Shown: positions 53,385 to 62,924, numbered from the stretch's first letter. The stretch: DNA of 64,000 bases from Iningainema tapete BLCC-T55 (GCF_014698965.1 NZ_JACXAE010000092.1:20276-84275), one strand, 5' to 3'. The notes: generated by a model from the sequence alone, not told the origin. Translations and numbers: made by a program.

Positions 53385-53451
53385 AATTACTAAAAATTAG
53401 CTTTTCACAATTAATCATTATTCCAGACGACAAAATCGCCCTTATCCATCT

Positions 53452-53790
53452 TTAGAGATACAAAACGGTTCGTAAACCTTCATCTACTTCTTCTTGCAAG
53501 CTAGTTGGCAATGAACCAACACGCTCAGTCAAAAACGCTTTATCTACTGTAAATATCTGAGAAACATTGACGACAGAATCTCTAGGTAAACCCGTTGCGT
53601 CATGTGGCAATAAAACATTACCTGGTACATTCGCAAGTTCAAGATTGGAGGTAATGATGGCAACAATTACTGTCTTCAGACGACTTTGTATGAATGTATC
53701 ATCTTGAATAAGCATAACAGGTCTACGATAACCCGGTTCTGATCCCACTGGATCTGGCAAATCTGCCCACCAAATTTCACCACGATACAC
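53452..53790 (-). CDS. MazF/PemK-type toxin
   Basis: 112 aa. MazF fold: YRGEIWWADLPDPVGSEPGY, RRPVMLIQDD, VIVAIITSNLELANVPGNVL, LPRDSVVNVSQIFTVDKAFL and ERVGSLPTSLQEEVDEGLRT. The catalytic Arg of RRPVMLIQ and the Thr in ITSN are present. Sequence-specific mRNA interferase, kept in check by the overlapping upstream antitoxin (1-bp overlap). It appears intact. Confidence 0.9.
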   Translation of the reverse strand: MYRGEIWWADLPDPVGSEPGYRRPVMLIQDDTFIQSRLKTVIVAIITSNLELANVPGNVLLPHDATGLPRDSVVNVSQIFTVDKAFLTERVGSLPTSLQEEVDEGLRTVLYL

Positions 53791-54026
53791 TACCAGTCCT
53801 CACGAGCTAAAGACATAAATTGCATTTTTGCTAGAACTGGATCTAACTCCGAAGATTCCTTGGCGTAGACTGTGTTGAGTTTGGACAACATCTGCTCTCG
53901 ATTGTAACGCCGTAAATACGCTTTCAATGCTTCAGTGTAAAGTTCACTCCGAGATATTCCTAACTGTTGAGCAAGCGCTTCAGCTTCCTCAAAAATTGAG
54001 TCGGGAAGAGAAATAGCAGTTTTCAC
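53790..54026 (-). CDS. Ribbon-helix-helix antitoxin of the MazF pair
   Basis: About 78 aa from the GTG at 54026, chosen because AAGGAG lies 6 bp upstream; the longer frame begins at another GTG nine codons earlier. RHH domain: VKTAISLPDSIFEEAEALAQ then QLGISRSELYTEALKAYLRR. The C-terminal acidic part (AKESSELDPVLAKMQFMSLA) should wrap the toxin. It overlaps the toxin gene by 1 bp, antitoxin first. Confidence 0.87.
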   Translation of the reverse strand: MKTAISLPDSIFEEAEALAQQLGISRSELYTEALKAYLRRYNREQMLSKLNTVYAKESSELDPVLAKMQFMSLAREDW

Positions 54027-54100
54027 AACTGACTCCTTGAGTAGTTGGTACACTTTAGTTATACCAAATTCATACCAATTGGATTAGTGTCAAGACAATT

Positions 54101-55105
54101 ATGGTTGATAATCAGAGTACCACTATGCCCACTGCTATTGACGCTAATGATGCAGCAGCAATTGAAGCAGCAACACAAGGAGTTGCTTTATGCGATCGCT
54201 CTCAGTGGGGACGCATCAAAGTTTCCGATCAGGATCGTCTCCGCTTCTTACACAACCAAAGCACGAACAATATTCAAAGCCTTCAACCAGGACAAGGTTG
54301 TGATACTGTGATGGTAACATCTACCGCCCGCACTATTGATTTGGTCAGTGCGTACATTTTGGAAGATGCAGTGTTGCTGCTAGTTTCACCTAACCGTCGC
54401 CAGTTTCTTATGCAGTGGCTAGATCGCTACATCTTTTTTGCTGATAAAGTGCAATTAACTGATGTTACCGATGAAACTGCAACTTTAAGCTTGATTGGAC
54501 CTGGAAGTGATGCGATTATCCAGAAGCTGGATGCTCAGACAATTATCGGTCAACCTTATGGCAATCATATATCCCTACCTAATGGTGTGCTAGTTGCTGT
54601 TGGTAGTGGTTTGGCTTCTCCTGGTTACACTTTGATTTTTGCTGCTTCTCAAAAAGAGACTGTGTGGAACAAAATTGTGGAGTTGGGCGCAGTACCGATG
54701 AGCGAGCGCGCTTGGGATATGTTGCGAATTTTACAAGGACGTCCAGTTCCTGACTATGAACTCACTGATGATTACAATCCTTTAGAAACAGGTTTATGGC
54801 AGACAATTTCCTTTGATAAAGGTTGCTACATTGGACAAGAAACCATTGCCAGGTTAAACACATATAAAGGTGTAAAACAATACCTGTGGGGTATTCGTCT
54901 GGGCGCTCCTGTAGAACCAGGAACTGTGATTACAATTGGAGATGAGAAAGTCGGAAAACTTACCAGTTATACTGAAACTACAGATGGTTACTTTGGACTA
55001 GGCTACATCCGCAGCAAGGCTGGTGGCACTGGGTTGAAAGTACAAGTTGGAGAAGTTGAGGGTGAAATAGTAGAAGTTCCTTTTGTTTCTCATGAATATC
55101 CGTAA
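54101..55105 (+). CDS. ygfZ: Folate-binding protein YgfZ/GcvT-like
   Basis: 334 aa. Tetrahydrofolate-binding GcvT fold with the diagnostic KGCYIGQE motif (FDKGCYIGQETIARLN). N-terminal DRSQWGRIKVSDQDRLRFLH and C-terminal GLGYIRSKAGGTGLKVQVGE are typical. YgfZ helps Fe-S cluster biogenesis or repair (MiaB and related enzymes). The ADP-ribosylglycohydrolase gene follows after 15 bp, so the two may be co-transcribed. Confidence 0.92.
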   Translation: MVDNQSTTMPTAIDANDAAAIEAATQGVALCDRSQWGRIKVSDQDRLRFLHNQSTNNIQSLQPGQGCDTVMVTSTARTIDLVSAYILEDAVLLLVSPNRRQFLMQWLDRYIFFADKVQLTDVTDETATLSLIGPGSDAIIQKLDAQTIIGQPYGNHISLPNGVLVAVGSGLASPGYTLIFAASQKETVWNKIVELGAVPMSERAWDMLRILQGRPVPDYELTDDYNPLETGLWQTISFDKGCYIGQETIARLNTYKGVKQYLWGIRLGAPVEPGTVITIGDEKVGKLTSYTETTDGYFGLGYIRSKAGGTGLKVQVGEVEGEIVEVPFVSHEYP

Positions 55106-55120
55106 ATTTTTGTAAAAAAT

Positions 55121-56395
55121 ATGCAAACTACAAATGATTCCCGTCTTTACCGTGCTAGTTGTTCTTTGGACGGGTTATCTGTAGGTGATGCTTTTGGAGA
55201 AAGATTTTTTGTACATCCCGATTTAGCAGACAATTTAATTGCTTCTCGTGCCATTCCCTCTACACCTTGGTATTACACAGACGATACTCAAATGGCACTA
55301 TCGATTTTTGCCATCTTACGAGAGTGCGGAGAAATTAACCAAGAGAAATTGGCAGCAAGTTTTGCACAACGATATGACAGCCAACGAGGTTACGGTGCGG
55401 CAATGCACTCTCTATTGGCACAAATACGAGATGGCGGGGCTTGGCAAAAGTTATCTACTAGTTTATTTAATGGACAAGGTTCTTATGGAAATGGTGCAGC
55501 AATGCGGGTTGCACCAGTGGGAGCATTTTTTGCAGATGATTTGGAATTAGTTGTGACTCAAGCACAAAAGAGTGCAGAAATTACTCACACACATCCTGAG
55601 GGTATTGCAGGTGCTATTGCCGTAGCAGTTGCAGCAGCTAGAGCTTGCAAATTAGAAGGTGCAATTCCCACTACAGCAGAGTTTCTCGACCAAATTTTAC
55701 CTTATATTCCAGATAGTGAGGTGAAATCTAAAATTTGCCGCGCTCGTGAATTGTCTCACAATACACCAGTAAAATCAGCGGCAGCAATATTAGGTAATGG
55801 AACTTATATTTCTGCTCAAGATACGGTTCCCTTTGCTATATGGTGTGCTGCTAAACACCTAGATAACTACGAAGAAGCACTGTGGTTAACAGTGAGTGGC
55901 TTAGGAGACAGAGATACTACTTGTGCGATCGCAGGTGGTATTGTTGCTTTATATGCGGGAAAACAAAGCATCCCAGCACAATGGTTACAAGCACGAGAAG
56001 CTTTGCCTAGCTGGGCATTTTTAGACAAAGAAGCTTTACATAATGAAACTGTTACACTTTGGCGTCCCGTAGGACCAAAAGAACTATCATTAATAAAAGA
56101 CAGTGGTTATCAAGAGTTTCCGCCAAGATTACCAGAACAACCAATTTTCTACCCCGTACTAAATGAAGAATACGCCATCCAAATTGCCCGTAACTGGAAT
56201 GCAGCTAGTGCTGATACGGGTTATATTGGTTATGTTACTCGCTTTCAGGTACGAGCAGAGTTTTTAAGTCGTTATTCAATACAAACTGTCGGCGCTTCTA
56301 TGCATCAAGAATATTGGATACCAGCTGCTGACTTAGCTGAATTTAATCGCAATATTGTGGGTTTAATTGAAGTTGTTGCCGAATTTCAGGAATAG
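55121..56395 (+). CDS. ADP-ribosylglycohydrolase family protein with C-terminal extension
   Basis: 424 aa. Residues ~1-290 are the DraG/ARH fold: GLSVGDAFGERFF, the metal motif YTDDTQMALS, SYGNGAAMRVAPVGAF, THPEGIAGAIAVAVAAA and SGLGDRDTTCAIAGGIVA. The C-terminal ~120 residues (PVGPKELSLIKDSGYQEFPP ... EYWIPAADLAEFNRNIVG) are extra and resemble the ends of poorly characterised bacterial ARH proteins. It should remove ADP-ribose from protein, nucleic acid or small molecules. The substrate is unknown. Confidence 0.88.
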   Translation: MQTTNDSRLYRASCSLDGLSVGDAFGERFFVHPDLADNLIASRAIPSTPWYYTDDTQMALSIFAILRECGEINQEKLAASFAQRYDSQRGYGAAMHSLLAQIRDGGAWQKLSTSLFNGQGSYGNGAAMRVAPVGAFFADDLELVVTQAQKSAEITHTHPEGIAGAIAVAVAAARACKLEGAIPTTAEFLDQILPYIPDSEVKSKICRARELSHNTPVKSAAAILGNGTYISAQDTVPFAIWCAAKHLDNYEEALWLTVSGLGDRDTTCAIAGGIVALYAGKQSIPAQWLQAREALPSWAFLDKEALHNETVTLWRPVGPKELSLIKDSGYQEFPPRLPEQPIFYPVLNEEYAIQIARNWNAASADTGYIGYVTRFQVRAEFLSRYSIQTVGASMHQEYWIPAADLAEFNRNIVGLIEVVAEFQE

Positions 56396-57258
56396 ACATG
56401 AATTCTCGTCAACAAATAACATATAAAAGAGAAAAGTAAAGATAAGTAAACATATTGTTTAAATTTTTCTCTTATATGCTGAGCGCTAGATTGCTCAATT
56501 TCCAGAACCTCTCCAGGCAATTGGTTTCGCGTGTCTTGAGTATCCTGTCTTCGCCAAAATGGTGTAAAATTCTCTCGTTCCGAGCCTACACCTTGACAAA
56601 AATCATCTACCCAATTAGCAAGACTACGAACTTTGTTTACAGGTGGTAGATGAGTATGGGTAGTGTCTTTTTGATGCAGCTTGGCAATACCATTGTCAAC
56701 TTCCTTAGTAACACTAACTGAAGTTATGGGCTGGCTTTCAATAGGAGTAGCGATCGCCGTAACGACAGGTGTATTGTGATCATTGTAGACAGCCAGTGGT
56801 ACTAAAGGTTTATTTTCAAATGCTGTGCCAACAGCCATAGGTGACACGAAAGACTTGTTTTCCGCATAAGCAACAGCAATTGATACAGGCTCGTCAATCG
56901 GGGTAATACCAGAAGCCAGTTTGTCAGAGTGAAATGTTTCTAGTTGAGACTCAGTGGGACTTTGATTTGTAACAGTATCTAATGGTTCTATTAAATGAAG
57001 GTGTTCTTCTGGGTTAAAGTTAAGACCTAAAGCTGCAACTATTTGATCAGGATTATTATTCAGTTCCAAGATAAAAGGAAAAATCTCATTGATATCCGGT
57101 TCCAAAACAGACACAGTTGCCAATATAAAACCAGAAGAAGGGCGACGGATATCGTCATATGTTCCCCAAATCCGCATTTTTACTAACCAGGCACGATTTT
57201 GATCGTAGTAGCTCACCCACTTTAATTTTACTGATTGACGCAGCTGCTGAATTTCCAT
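56386..57258 (-). CDS. DUF5331 family protein
   Basis: 290 aa. The N-terminal ~90 residues are the DUF5331 domain: EIQQLRQSVKLKWVSYYDQN, RAWLVKMRIWGTYDDIRRPS, SGFILATVSVLEPDINEIFP and NNNPDQIVAALGLNFNPEEH. Residues ~95-220 are low-complexity and probably disordered. One C-terminal membrane helix (YVYLSLLFSFICYLLTR) suggests membrane attachment. Its 3' end overlaps the convergent ARH gene by 10 bp. Function unknown. Confidence 0.82.
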   Translation of the reverse strand: MEIQQLRQSVKLKWVSYYDQNRAWLVKMRIWGTYDDIRRPSSGFILATVSVLEPDINEIFPFILELNNNPDQIVAALGLNFNPEEHLHLIEPLDTVTNQSPTESQLETFHSDKLASGITPIDEPVSIAVAYAENKSFVSPMAVGTAFENKPLVPLAVYNDHNTPVVTAIATPIESQPITSVSVTKEVDNGIAKLHQKDTTHTHLPPVNKVRSLANWVDDFCQGVGSERENFTPFWRRQDTQDTRNQLPGEVLEIEQSSAQHIREKFKQYVYLSLLFSFICYLLTRIHVYS

Positions 57259-57314
57259 TGTGATATTTTGCTTCAGTCAACGACAGTGAGTCCTCTATAA
57301 GTTATACATCAATC

Positions 57315-57647
57315 TTATTTTTGAGGATGAAATCGATGATAAAGCATATGTGTCACTATTTGACCACATAGTAGATGTTGTTCTACCACTAGAGGTACTT
57401 CTTTGGGTTTAACACCACAATACCAAACCCTCTCTGGTAATACTACTACCATCGGTCCATTACCACATTGTCCCAAACAACCGCTACCTGATACTGTTAC
57501 CCCAGGAATGGGCATTGCGGCAAAAGCAGCAAGTACTTTTGCTGCACCTTGCTTTTTACAAGTACGATTTTGGCATACACGAACACATGTAGAAGAATCA
57601 GGTAACGGGGTTACTGAGGTGTCAGATGGTTGGGATATGTTAGTCAT
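57315..57647 (-). CDS. Thioredoxin-like [2Fe-2S] ferredoxin
   Basis: 110 aa. Thioredoxin-like ferredoxin pattern with four cluster cysteines: CVRVCQNRTCKKQG, then SGSGCLGQCGNGPMVVVLPE. Redox carrier of the NuoE/HoxE-like fold, in the cytoplasm. Its partner is unknown. Directly downstream (15 bp) on the same strand is the carotenoid oxygenase gene. Confidence 0.88.
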   Translation of the reverse strand: MTNISQPSDTSVTPLPDSSTCVRVCQNRTCKKQGAAKVLAAFAAMPIPGVTVSGSGCLGQCGNGPMVVVLPERVWYCGVKPKEVPLVVEQHLLCGQIVTHMLYHRFHPQK

Positions 57648-57662
57648 TTTTACATGAACATC

Positions 57663-59177
57663 TCAATTATTTGGTAAAAATACCTGAGAAGTAAAGTTAC
57701 CATGCAAGCCGTAAGGAATGTGGTGTTTGAGATGCAAGCGTGCTATTGGCTCCTTAGTAAAATCACTCGCATCCAAAATTACCACTTCTGAGCGATGGTG
57801 TTCTGAATTGTAAACCAAAGCCAATACCCAACCGTCATCTTCACCCCCCTTTGAGGGAGTGCGCGGGACAAAAACTGGTTCACTAGCAAAGCCTCGTGGT
57901 GCTGCACTCCAAATTTGTCTTTCTCCAGACTCTAAATCAACTTTCATAAATGCTTGCAACGGCGCGTTACCAATGTCTGTATGCGCGACACCCATATATA
58001 AATAACGATATGGGCGTCCTACATTGTTAGGATGTATGGTGGGAAACTCACAACAGTGGTTAACTATCGACTTGCTAAGGACAGTTTTATCTTTGAGGTT
58101 AAGATTAAAGCGCCACAGATGTCCAGGCTTAAGAGCATCAAAATCAACTTGGCGGAAATTGCTTCCTGATTCTACTTCTGGCAAAGATTCGTAGCAAATT
58201 GAGTCAATGACAATTTCATCTTCCACTTCAAAAGCATTGGCGTGGTGGAAGACAAAACCGGAATGAGTTTCTAGAATTTGTACTCCCCACCCCCCCTTTG
58301 TAGGGGGGGTACGGGGAATCACAACAATGCGAGTTGGTTGATTGGGCTGAAATTTGACACATTCCCCTGCACCACGTAAACCTAAGGCAAAAGGTATAGG
58401 ATTAAAGGCAACGGGGTTTTGGAAGAATATGCAGTAATTAGGGGTAATGGCGAAATCATGAATAAAGGCGAAACCAGGAACACTATGAGCGTGCTTCCGT
58501 ACCACTTTACCTGTTGAATCTAGCTCAAAAATGGTAATGGTAGTAGATAGTCCCGGTTTAATAGAAAAGTTGACAAGAATTGGTTCGCCATCATTTTCAC
58601 CACAACTAGGATCGAGGCGTGGATGTGCGGCAAAAGCTTCGCCTTCTGATAAAACTCCGTTGAAGTGTTCTTTGCCCAGAGTTTCTAGAGTTTGGGGATC
58701 AAGACAATGGGGATCGGCAGCTTCCCATAACGCTAATAGTTTACCACCCCAGTAAATCACATTTGTATTAGCAATATTTTTAATATTAAAGTCAAAGGCA
58801 TTCTTCTGCCAACCACCTGGTTTTTGCGTACCAAAGACACCGCGATAAAGAATTTTGCCAGCTTTTTGTTCTTCTAGATAGGCAGCAGTGCGCACAAAAC
58901 GGTTGCGGAAGTGGGCGCGTCCATTGTTAAATGTAATCCGGCTAATCATCCCATCTCCATCAAATGGGTGATGAATATATTGCCCATTGATGTCTAGCAA
59001 TCCAGGTCCATTTCTAAATAATGTACCTTGAAGTTCTGAGGGAATTTGTCCTTCTATATCATCAATCCAATAATCATATTCTTGTTTGAGGGATTCATAT
59101 CCCTTTTGCCAATCTCCACGAGTGTAGGATTTTTCTGGAACTGTAGAAGCGCGTTCGTAAAGTTGAAAACTCTGCAT
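57663..59177 (-). CDS. Carotenoid cleavage oxygenase (RPE65 family) with two in-frame repeat insertions
   Basis: 504 aa, seven-bladed propeller. Four Fe-ligand His are present: AHPRLD, HDFAITPN, HHANAFE and the final GLHGNF. It cleaves carotenoids or apocarotenoids (15,15' or similar position) with O2. Two C-run/G-run palindromes are embedded in the frame: at 58284-58316, read as PRTPPTKGGWG, and at 57841-57868, read as PRTPSKGG. Without them the protein would have the ordinary length. Possible roles are retinal, apocarotenoid or signalling-molecule production. It is preceded on the same strand by a ferredoxin-like gene. Confidence 0.88.
   Translation of the reverse strand: MQSFQLYERASTVPEKSYTRGDWQKGYESLKQEYDYWIDDIEGQIPSELQGTLFRNGPGLLDINGQYIHHPFDGDGMISRITFNNGRAHFRNRFVRTAAYLEEQKAGKILYRGVFGTQKPGGWQKNAFDFNIKNIANTNVIYWGGKLLALWEAADPHCLDPQTLETLGKEHFNGVLSEGEAFAAHPRLDPSCGENDGEPILVNFSIKPGLSTTITIFELDSTGKVVRKHAHSVPGFAFIHDFAITPNYCIFFQNPVAFNPIPFALGLRGAGECVKFQPNQPTRIVVIPRTPPTKGGWGVQILETHSGFVFHHANAFEVEDEIVIDSICYESLPEVESGSNFRQVDFDALKPGHLWRFNLNLKDKTVLSKSIVNHCCEFPTIHPNNVGRPYRYLYMGVAHTDIGNAPLQAFMKVDLESGERQIWSAAPRGFASEPVFVPRTPSKGGEDDGWVLALVYNSEHHRSEVVILDASDFTKEPIARLHLKHHIPYGLHGNFTSQVFLPNN
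57841..57868. repeat. Second C-run/G-run element inside the oxygenase gene
   Basis: CACCCCCCTTTGAGGGAGTG-like copy, read on the minus strand as VPRTPSKGG. It is in the same frame as the copy 440 bp away. Confidence 0.75.
58284..58316. repeat. C-run/G-run palindrome inside the oxygenase gene
   Basis: Stretch of C, TTTGTA, stretch of G within the coding frame (minus strand: PRTPPTKGGWG). Same type as 22346-22395 and 57841-57868. Confidence 0.8.
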
Positions 59178-59241
59178 ATCGATAGGATTTTAATTTTAAC
59201 ACCAGATTTGTGGGGTAGGCATCTTGTCTGCCCCGGCAATG

Positions 59242-60669
59242 CTATTCCGCTGGTTCTGTTTGGGGTTCACGGGGCATTAGTTTGGACATTAAGTTGGATA
59301 AAAATGATTTTTGCTCCTCTTTTGCTGATGCTGGTGGTAATGTTGGTGTCTCGGCATCTGCTGCTGGTAGCCAGTTGAGGAATAGCAACGGTAATAGCCT
59401 GCTGAGGTTGGTAATTGTTACTAGTAACCACATAGCGTCAAAGTTAGTTTCGTTAATTCCTAACCAATAGGTTACTAACGCGCCAAATTCATGGGATACT
59501 AATCCAGCCAAGTTTGTTACTGACATCAACAAGGCAAATAGGGTGGCTTCCACTCCAGGAGGACACAATCTTGCTGCTAATACCAATACTGGTATATAAG
59601 CTATTTGACCCATTGCGCTGATAATGAGACTATCACCTAAACTAAACCAGTGGTCATCTATACCTAAAGCACGGTTTGTATGAGTTACTAGGAGCAGCAT
59701 TGTCATACCCAACGTTACTGATATCACAGCACTCCAACCAAAAATCACCCGAAAGGGAACTGTTTTAAGGAAACGTTGGAAAATCCAAATCCCAGCCAGG
59801 GAAGCAATGCTGGTTACTAAACGTACCCTTCCCAAAAATTCTGGTTCAAAGTGCAGTTCGTTGGTGGTGAAGAAGAAAAATGCTGATTCTGATGATGGTG
59901 TGGCTAGCCAGACAAAGAGAAATACTGTTGGTAGCCATATTGCTTTCTGGCTTACCGCTTGACGTAGTTGCTTGAGTTGAGTTGCCACTCTTGAGTGATT
60001 GCTGTGATCGTTATTTCCCTCTGTGCCCACAGGTGTTTCTGCAATAAACCAAGCTGCTGCTGAAACTAATAAGGGAAATAAGGCACTAATCCAAAATACT
60101 GTGCGGGTGGTAAAATCTTGTAAAAGCATTCCACCCAAGTAGGCTGTAATCAAGCCTCCAAAGGCTGATGTTCCCCAGCACAGGGATTGAATCGAACCTG
60201 CTTTGGCTTGAGATTCTGCTCTAGCTCTTTCGACAACTATTGAGTCAGCAATCACGTCACTGACTGCTATTCCCAAAGAACCAAGTGCAATAGCTGCTGC
60301 TGCAGACGAAGCTGTGTGAACTATTGTTGCTAGACTCACCCAAGAAATTGCTCCCAGTATCCCTGATAAAACCAGATATGGGCGGCGTCTGTATCCGAAT
60401 ATAGGTAAGCCATCTGACATGAAGCCAAACAATGGCTTAATTACCCAAGGTAGGACACCAATACCGATGAGGGCGGCAACTTGAGTCGGATTTAGCCCAA
60501 GTTCATCTTTGAGGAAGAAGCTGACAGCTAAACGTGCCAAGCCTAAAATGCCTTGAACAAAGTAGACGGTAAGAATCGCCACTAACTCGGTAGTGGGTTC
60601 ATTACCGAAAAAAATCTTTTCCCTTACTGAGTCTTTTACCTTGGACAAGCCAGAGGAGGAAATCAGCAT
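59242..60669 (-). CDS. Folate/biopterin (BT1-type) MFS transporter
   Basis: 475 aa, 12 membrane helices. FBT family blocks are LAVSFFLKDELGLNPTQVAA, GIGVLPWVIKPLFGFMSDGL, GYRRRPYLVLSGILGAISWV and SLCWGTSAFGGLITAYLGGM. Plasma-membrane uptake of folate or pterin; the cyanobacterial member is functionally known for folate. The C-terminal ~40 residues are cytoplasmic and charged. Confidence 0.92.
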   Translation of the reverse strand: MLISSSGLSKVKDSVREKIFFGNEPTTELVAILTVYFVQGILGLARLAVSFFLKDELGLNPTQVAALIGIGVLPWVIKPLFGFMSDGLPIFGYRRRPYLVLSGILGAISWVSLATIVHTASSAAAAIALGSLGIAVSDVIADSIVVERARAESQAKAGSIQSLCWGTSAFGGLITAYLGGMLLQDFTTRTVFWISALFPLLVSAAAWFIAETPVGTEGNNDHSNHSRVATQLKQLRQAVSQKAIWLPTVFLFVWLATPSSESAFFFFTTNELHFEPEFLGRVRLVTSIASLAGIWIFQRFLKTVPFRVIFGWSAVISVTLGMTMLLLVTHTNRALGIDDHWFSLGDSLIISAMGQIAYIPVLVLAARLCPPGVEATLFALLMSVTNLAGLVSHEFGALVTYWLGINETNFDAMWLLVTITNLSRLLPLLFLNWLPAADAETPTLPPASAKEEQKSFLSNLMSKLMPREPQTEPAE

Positions 60670-60915
60670 TTGATAAACAATTTTTAAGTTTTATCTACTT
60701 TTACATAATATCTATTTCTGAGAAGTAGAGGTGTAGGGTTATCCACTTCTTTAGTTGTCTATGCTTGTTTTAAGGGTAATAGTCAGAGTAAAATCCTTTA
60801 TGTGTATAGCTTTGATTAATTCAGAAATTAAAATTAAATTTGATTCATTAATTTAATTGACTTACATTTTGTAAAGAAAATAATGATTGAATAGTTTCTT
60901 TTATATTTAATTTTT
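60670..60915. other. AT-rich intergenic region
   Basis: Between the transporter and the beta-ketoacyl synthase. Very AT-rich; short reading frames only. Nothing recognised. Confidence 0.4.
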
Positions 60916-62076
60916 TTATGATTTATGACAGAATGCGATCGCCGCATTCTGACCACCAAAGCCGAAACTAAAAGATAACACGTTTCTAATTTTACTGCCA
61001 CTTGCCGTTCTCACTAGCTCCAAATCAAATTCAGGGTGTAAAAGTCCCACTGTAGGTGGTAATATTTGATGCCGCAAAGCCATGAGTGAAAAAGCTACAC
61101 CCAAAGCTCCTGATGCTCCTAATGTATGCCCAGTTGCCCCTTTAGTAGAACTTACTGGTATTCTCTGGGGAAATATCCGCTGTATCACTAAACTTTCAAC
61201 ACTGTCATTTAATTGCGTACCAGTGCCATGAGCGTGAATGTAATCAATATCGCTAGGTGTGAGGTGACTGCGATCTAAACATTGTCTCACAGCGGCGATC
61301 GCACTTCTACCTTCTGGTTGAGGAGCATATGCATGATATGCGTCTGCTGTCAAGCCAAAACCCAGAATTTGACCATAAACTTTTGCTTGACGCGATGCTG
61401 CTAATTGAGCCGATTCCAAAACAAATACTGCTGCACCTTCTCCCAAAACAAAGCCAGAGCGTCGTAAATCAAAAGGATAAGCACCTGTTTGAGCTAGAGC
61501 CTGCATCTGCTTAAATCCAGTAATGGTAAGCGGAGAAATCGGTGCTTCCACTGCACCAGCAATCACTCGCTCACATACCCCTGTTTGCACAAGATTAACT
61601 GCTTGTGCAATTGCCCAAATTCCCGTAGCACAAGCAGCCATCGGTGCTAAAACAACTCCAGATGCACCAATTTGTTGTGCCGTGGCGATCGCATTCATAT
61701 GCGGTAGAGTATCTAACCAAAGCTGTATATTCTTCTCCCCTACTCCCCTACTCCCCTTCTCCCCCACTTCCATCTGGCGTGCCATCTCTTCCCAATCAGC
61801 CTGAAAACTGCGACTTGAGCCAATTACCACGCCACAATCAGGTAAAGGAGGAACTAATTGAGCATCTGCCAAAGCCGAGGCAACAACTAGTTGAGTCAGC
61901 ATTCTGATATTTGCTGGTTGTGTGCCAATTAAACCGAGAGGAAGTGATTCTAGCGCTGGAAACGGTTGATGCCGATTAATCCCAGATTTACCAGCTATCA
62001 ACTGTTTCCAACTATACTCTAAGCTTTCGCCCAAAGCACAAACTAAACCAATACCTGTGACAACAACTGAAACCAA
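60916..62076 (-). CDS. Beta-ketoacyl-ACP synthase (KAS I/II-like) with an in-frame repeat
   Basis: 386 aa. Thiolase fold with active-site Cys in APMAACATGIWAIA, His in IHAHGTGTQLND and His in GATGHTLGASGAL. It condenses malonyl-ACP with an acyl chain; the length and divergence suggest a second KAS outside the main fab cluster. A CTCCCCTA repeat at 61731-61768 is translated as EKGSRGVGEKN. It is followed upstream by a cyclophilin gene 8 bp away. Confidence 0.88.
   Translation of the reverse strand: MVSVVVTGIGLVCALGESLEYSWKQLIAGKSGINRHQPFPALESLPLGLIGTQPANIRMLTQLVVASALADAQLVPPLPDCGVVIGSSRSFQADWEEMARQMEVGEKGSRGVGEKNIQLWLDTLPHMNAIATAQQIGASGVVLAPMAACATGIWAIAQAVNLVQTGVCERVIAGAVEAPISPLTITGFKQMQALAQTGAYPFDLRRSGFVLGEGAAVFVLESAQLAASRQAKVYGQILGFGLTADAYHAYAPQPEGRSAIAAVRQCLDRSHLTPSDIDYIHAHGTGTQLNDSVESLVIQRIFPQRIPVSSTKGATGHTLGASGALGVAFSLMALRHQILPPTVGLLHPEFDLELVRTASGSKIRNVLSFSFGFGGQNAAIAFCHKS
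61731..61768. repeat. CTCCCCTA tandem repeat inside the KAS gene
   Basis: Four to five CTCCCCTA/CTCCCCTT units, in frame. The same unit fills the intergenic space at 35177-35208. Confidence 0.8.
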
Positions 62077-62084
62077 TGAGTGGA

Positions 62085-62879
62085 TTAACTTGCAGTTTTC
62101 AGGTTTTCTGCGCCTTTGGTAACTTTAGCAGAGTCAATGCGATCGCCCTGCTGAATTTTGTTAACTACATCCATTCCTTCAGTAACATTGCCAAACACAG
62201 CGTAATTACCGTCGAGGAAACTCTGCTCTGCTAAAGTAATGTAGAACTGAGAGGAAGCTGAATCTGGCATTTGCGATCGCGCCATTGCCACTGCACCGAG
62301 TTTATGCTGTAATACTGGTGGTTTATTTATACCTGCTGACTCAAATGTTTTACCGTAAATTGGTGTATCTGAGCCTTGGGGCTTAATCTCCAGAGGTACG
62401 TAGCGTTCTTTTCCCGTTTTTTGGTCAATAAAGCCACCTGTTCCCAACCTACTTGCTGGTACTTTAGTGTCTTTGCTTTGGGGATCGCCTCCTTGAACCA
62501 CAAATGGTTGGGGCTGACGCACAACTCTGTGAAAAGCTAACCCGTCGTACACACCCTTTTGAACTAAATCGACGAAATTACCTGCGGTAATTGGGGCATT
62601 TGTACCGTCTACTTCAATAGTAATTGGTGAACCTTTAACGGTGAGCACCACTGTTGCTTTGCCTTCGAGTCTTGGTAAATCTTTCATTCCGGGAATACTC
62701 TCAGTTGTACTTTGAGATACAGACGTTGCCTCTGTAGTTGTCGCAGTAGTTGCCGTGATGCCTGCCTCACTACCAGCTGTAGTTGGTGATGTCGAAGTTA
62801 TCTGCCCAGTAGAGCAGCCTCCTAAAATTAACGCACCAACAATTAAACAAACAAGTAAAAATCTTAACCGCATTAACAT
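62085..62879 (-). CDS. Cyclophilin-type peptidyl-prolyl isomerase lipoprotein
   Basis: 264 aa. Lipoprotein signal peptide: [18 protein letters not shown] then LGGC, a lipobox with the modified Cys at ~22. A Thr/Ser-rich linker precedes the cyclophilin domain: [60 protein letters not shown] and [20 protein letters not shown]. Active-site Arg in FHRV and Gln are present. It catalyses prolyl cis-trans isomerisation in the periplasm or thylakoid lumen. Confidence 0.92.
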   Translation of the reverse strand: MLMRLRFLLVCLIVGALILGGCSTGQITSTSPTTAGSEAGITATTATTTEATSVSQSTTESIPGMKDLPRLEGKATVVLTVKGSPITIEVDGTNAPITAGNFVDLVQKGVYDGLAFHRVVRQPQPFVVQGGDPQSKDTKVPASRLGTGGFIDQKTGKERYVPLEIKPQGSDTPIYGKTFESAGINKPPVLQHKLGAVAMARSQMPDSASSQFYITLAEQSFLDGNYAVFGNVTEGMDVVNKIQQGDRIDSAKVTKGAENLKTAS

Positions 62880-62924
62880 TTACAGACTCAACCATTCGAT
62901 TTTAGATTCTCAATCCAAAATCAT

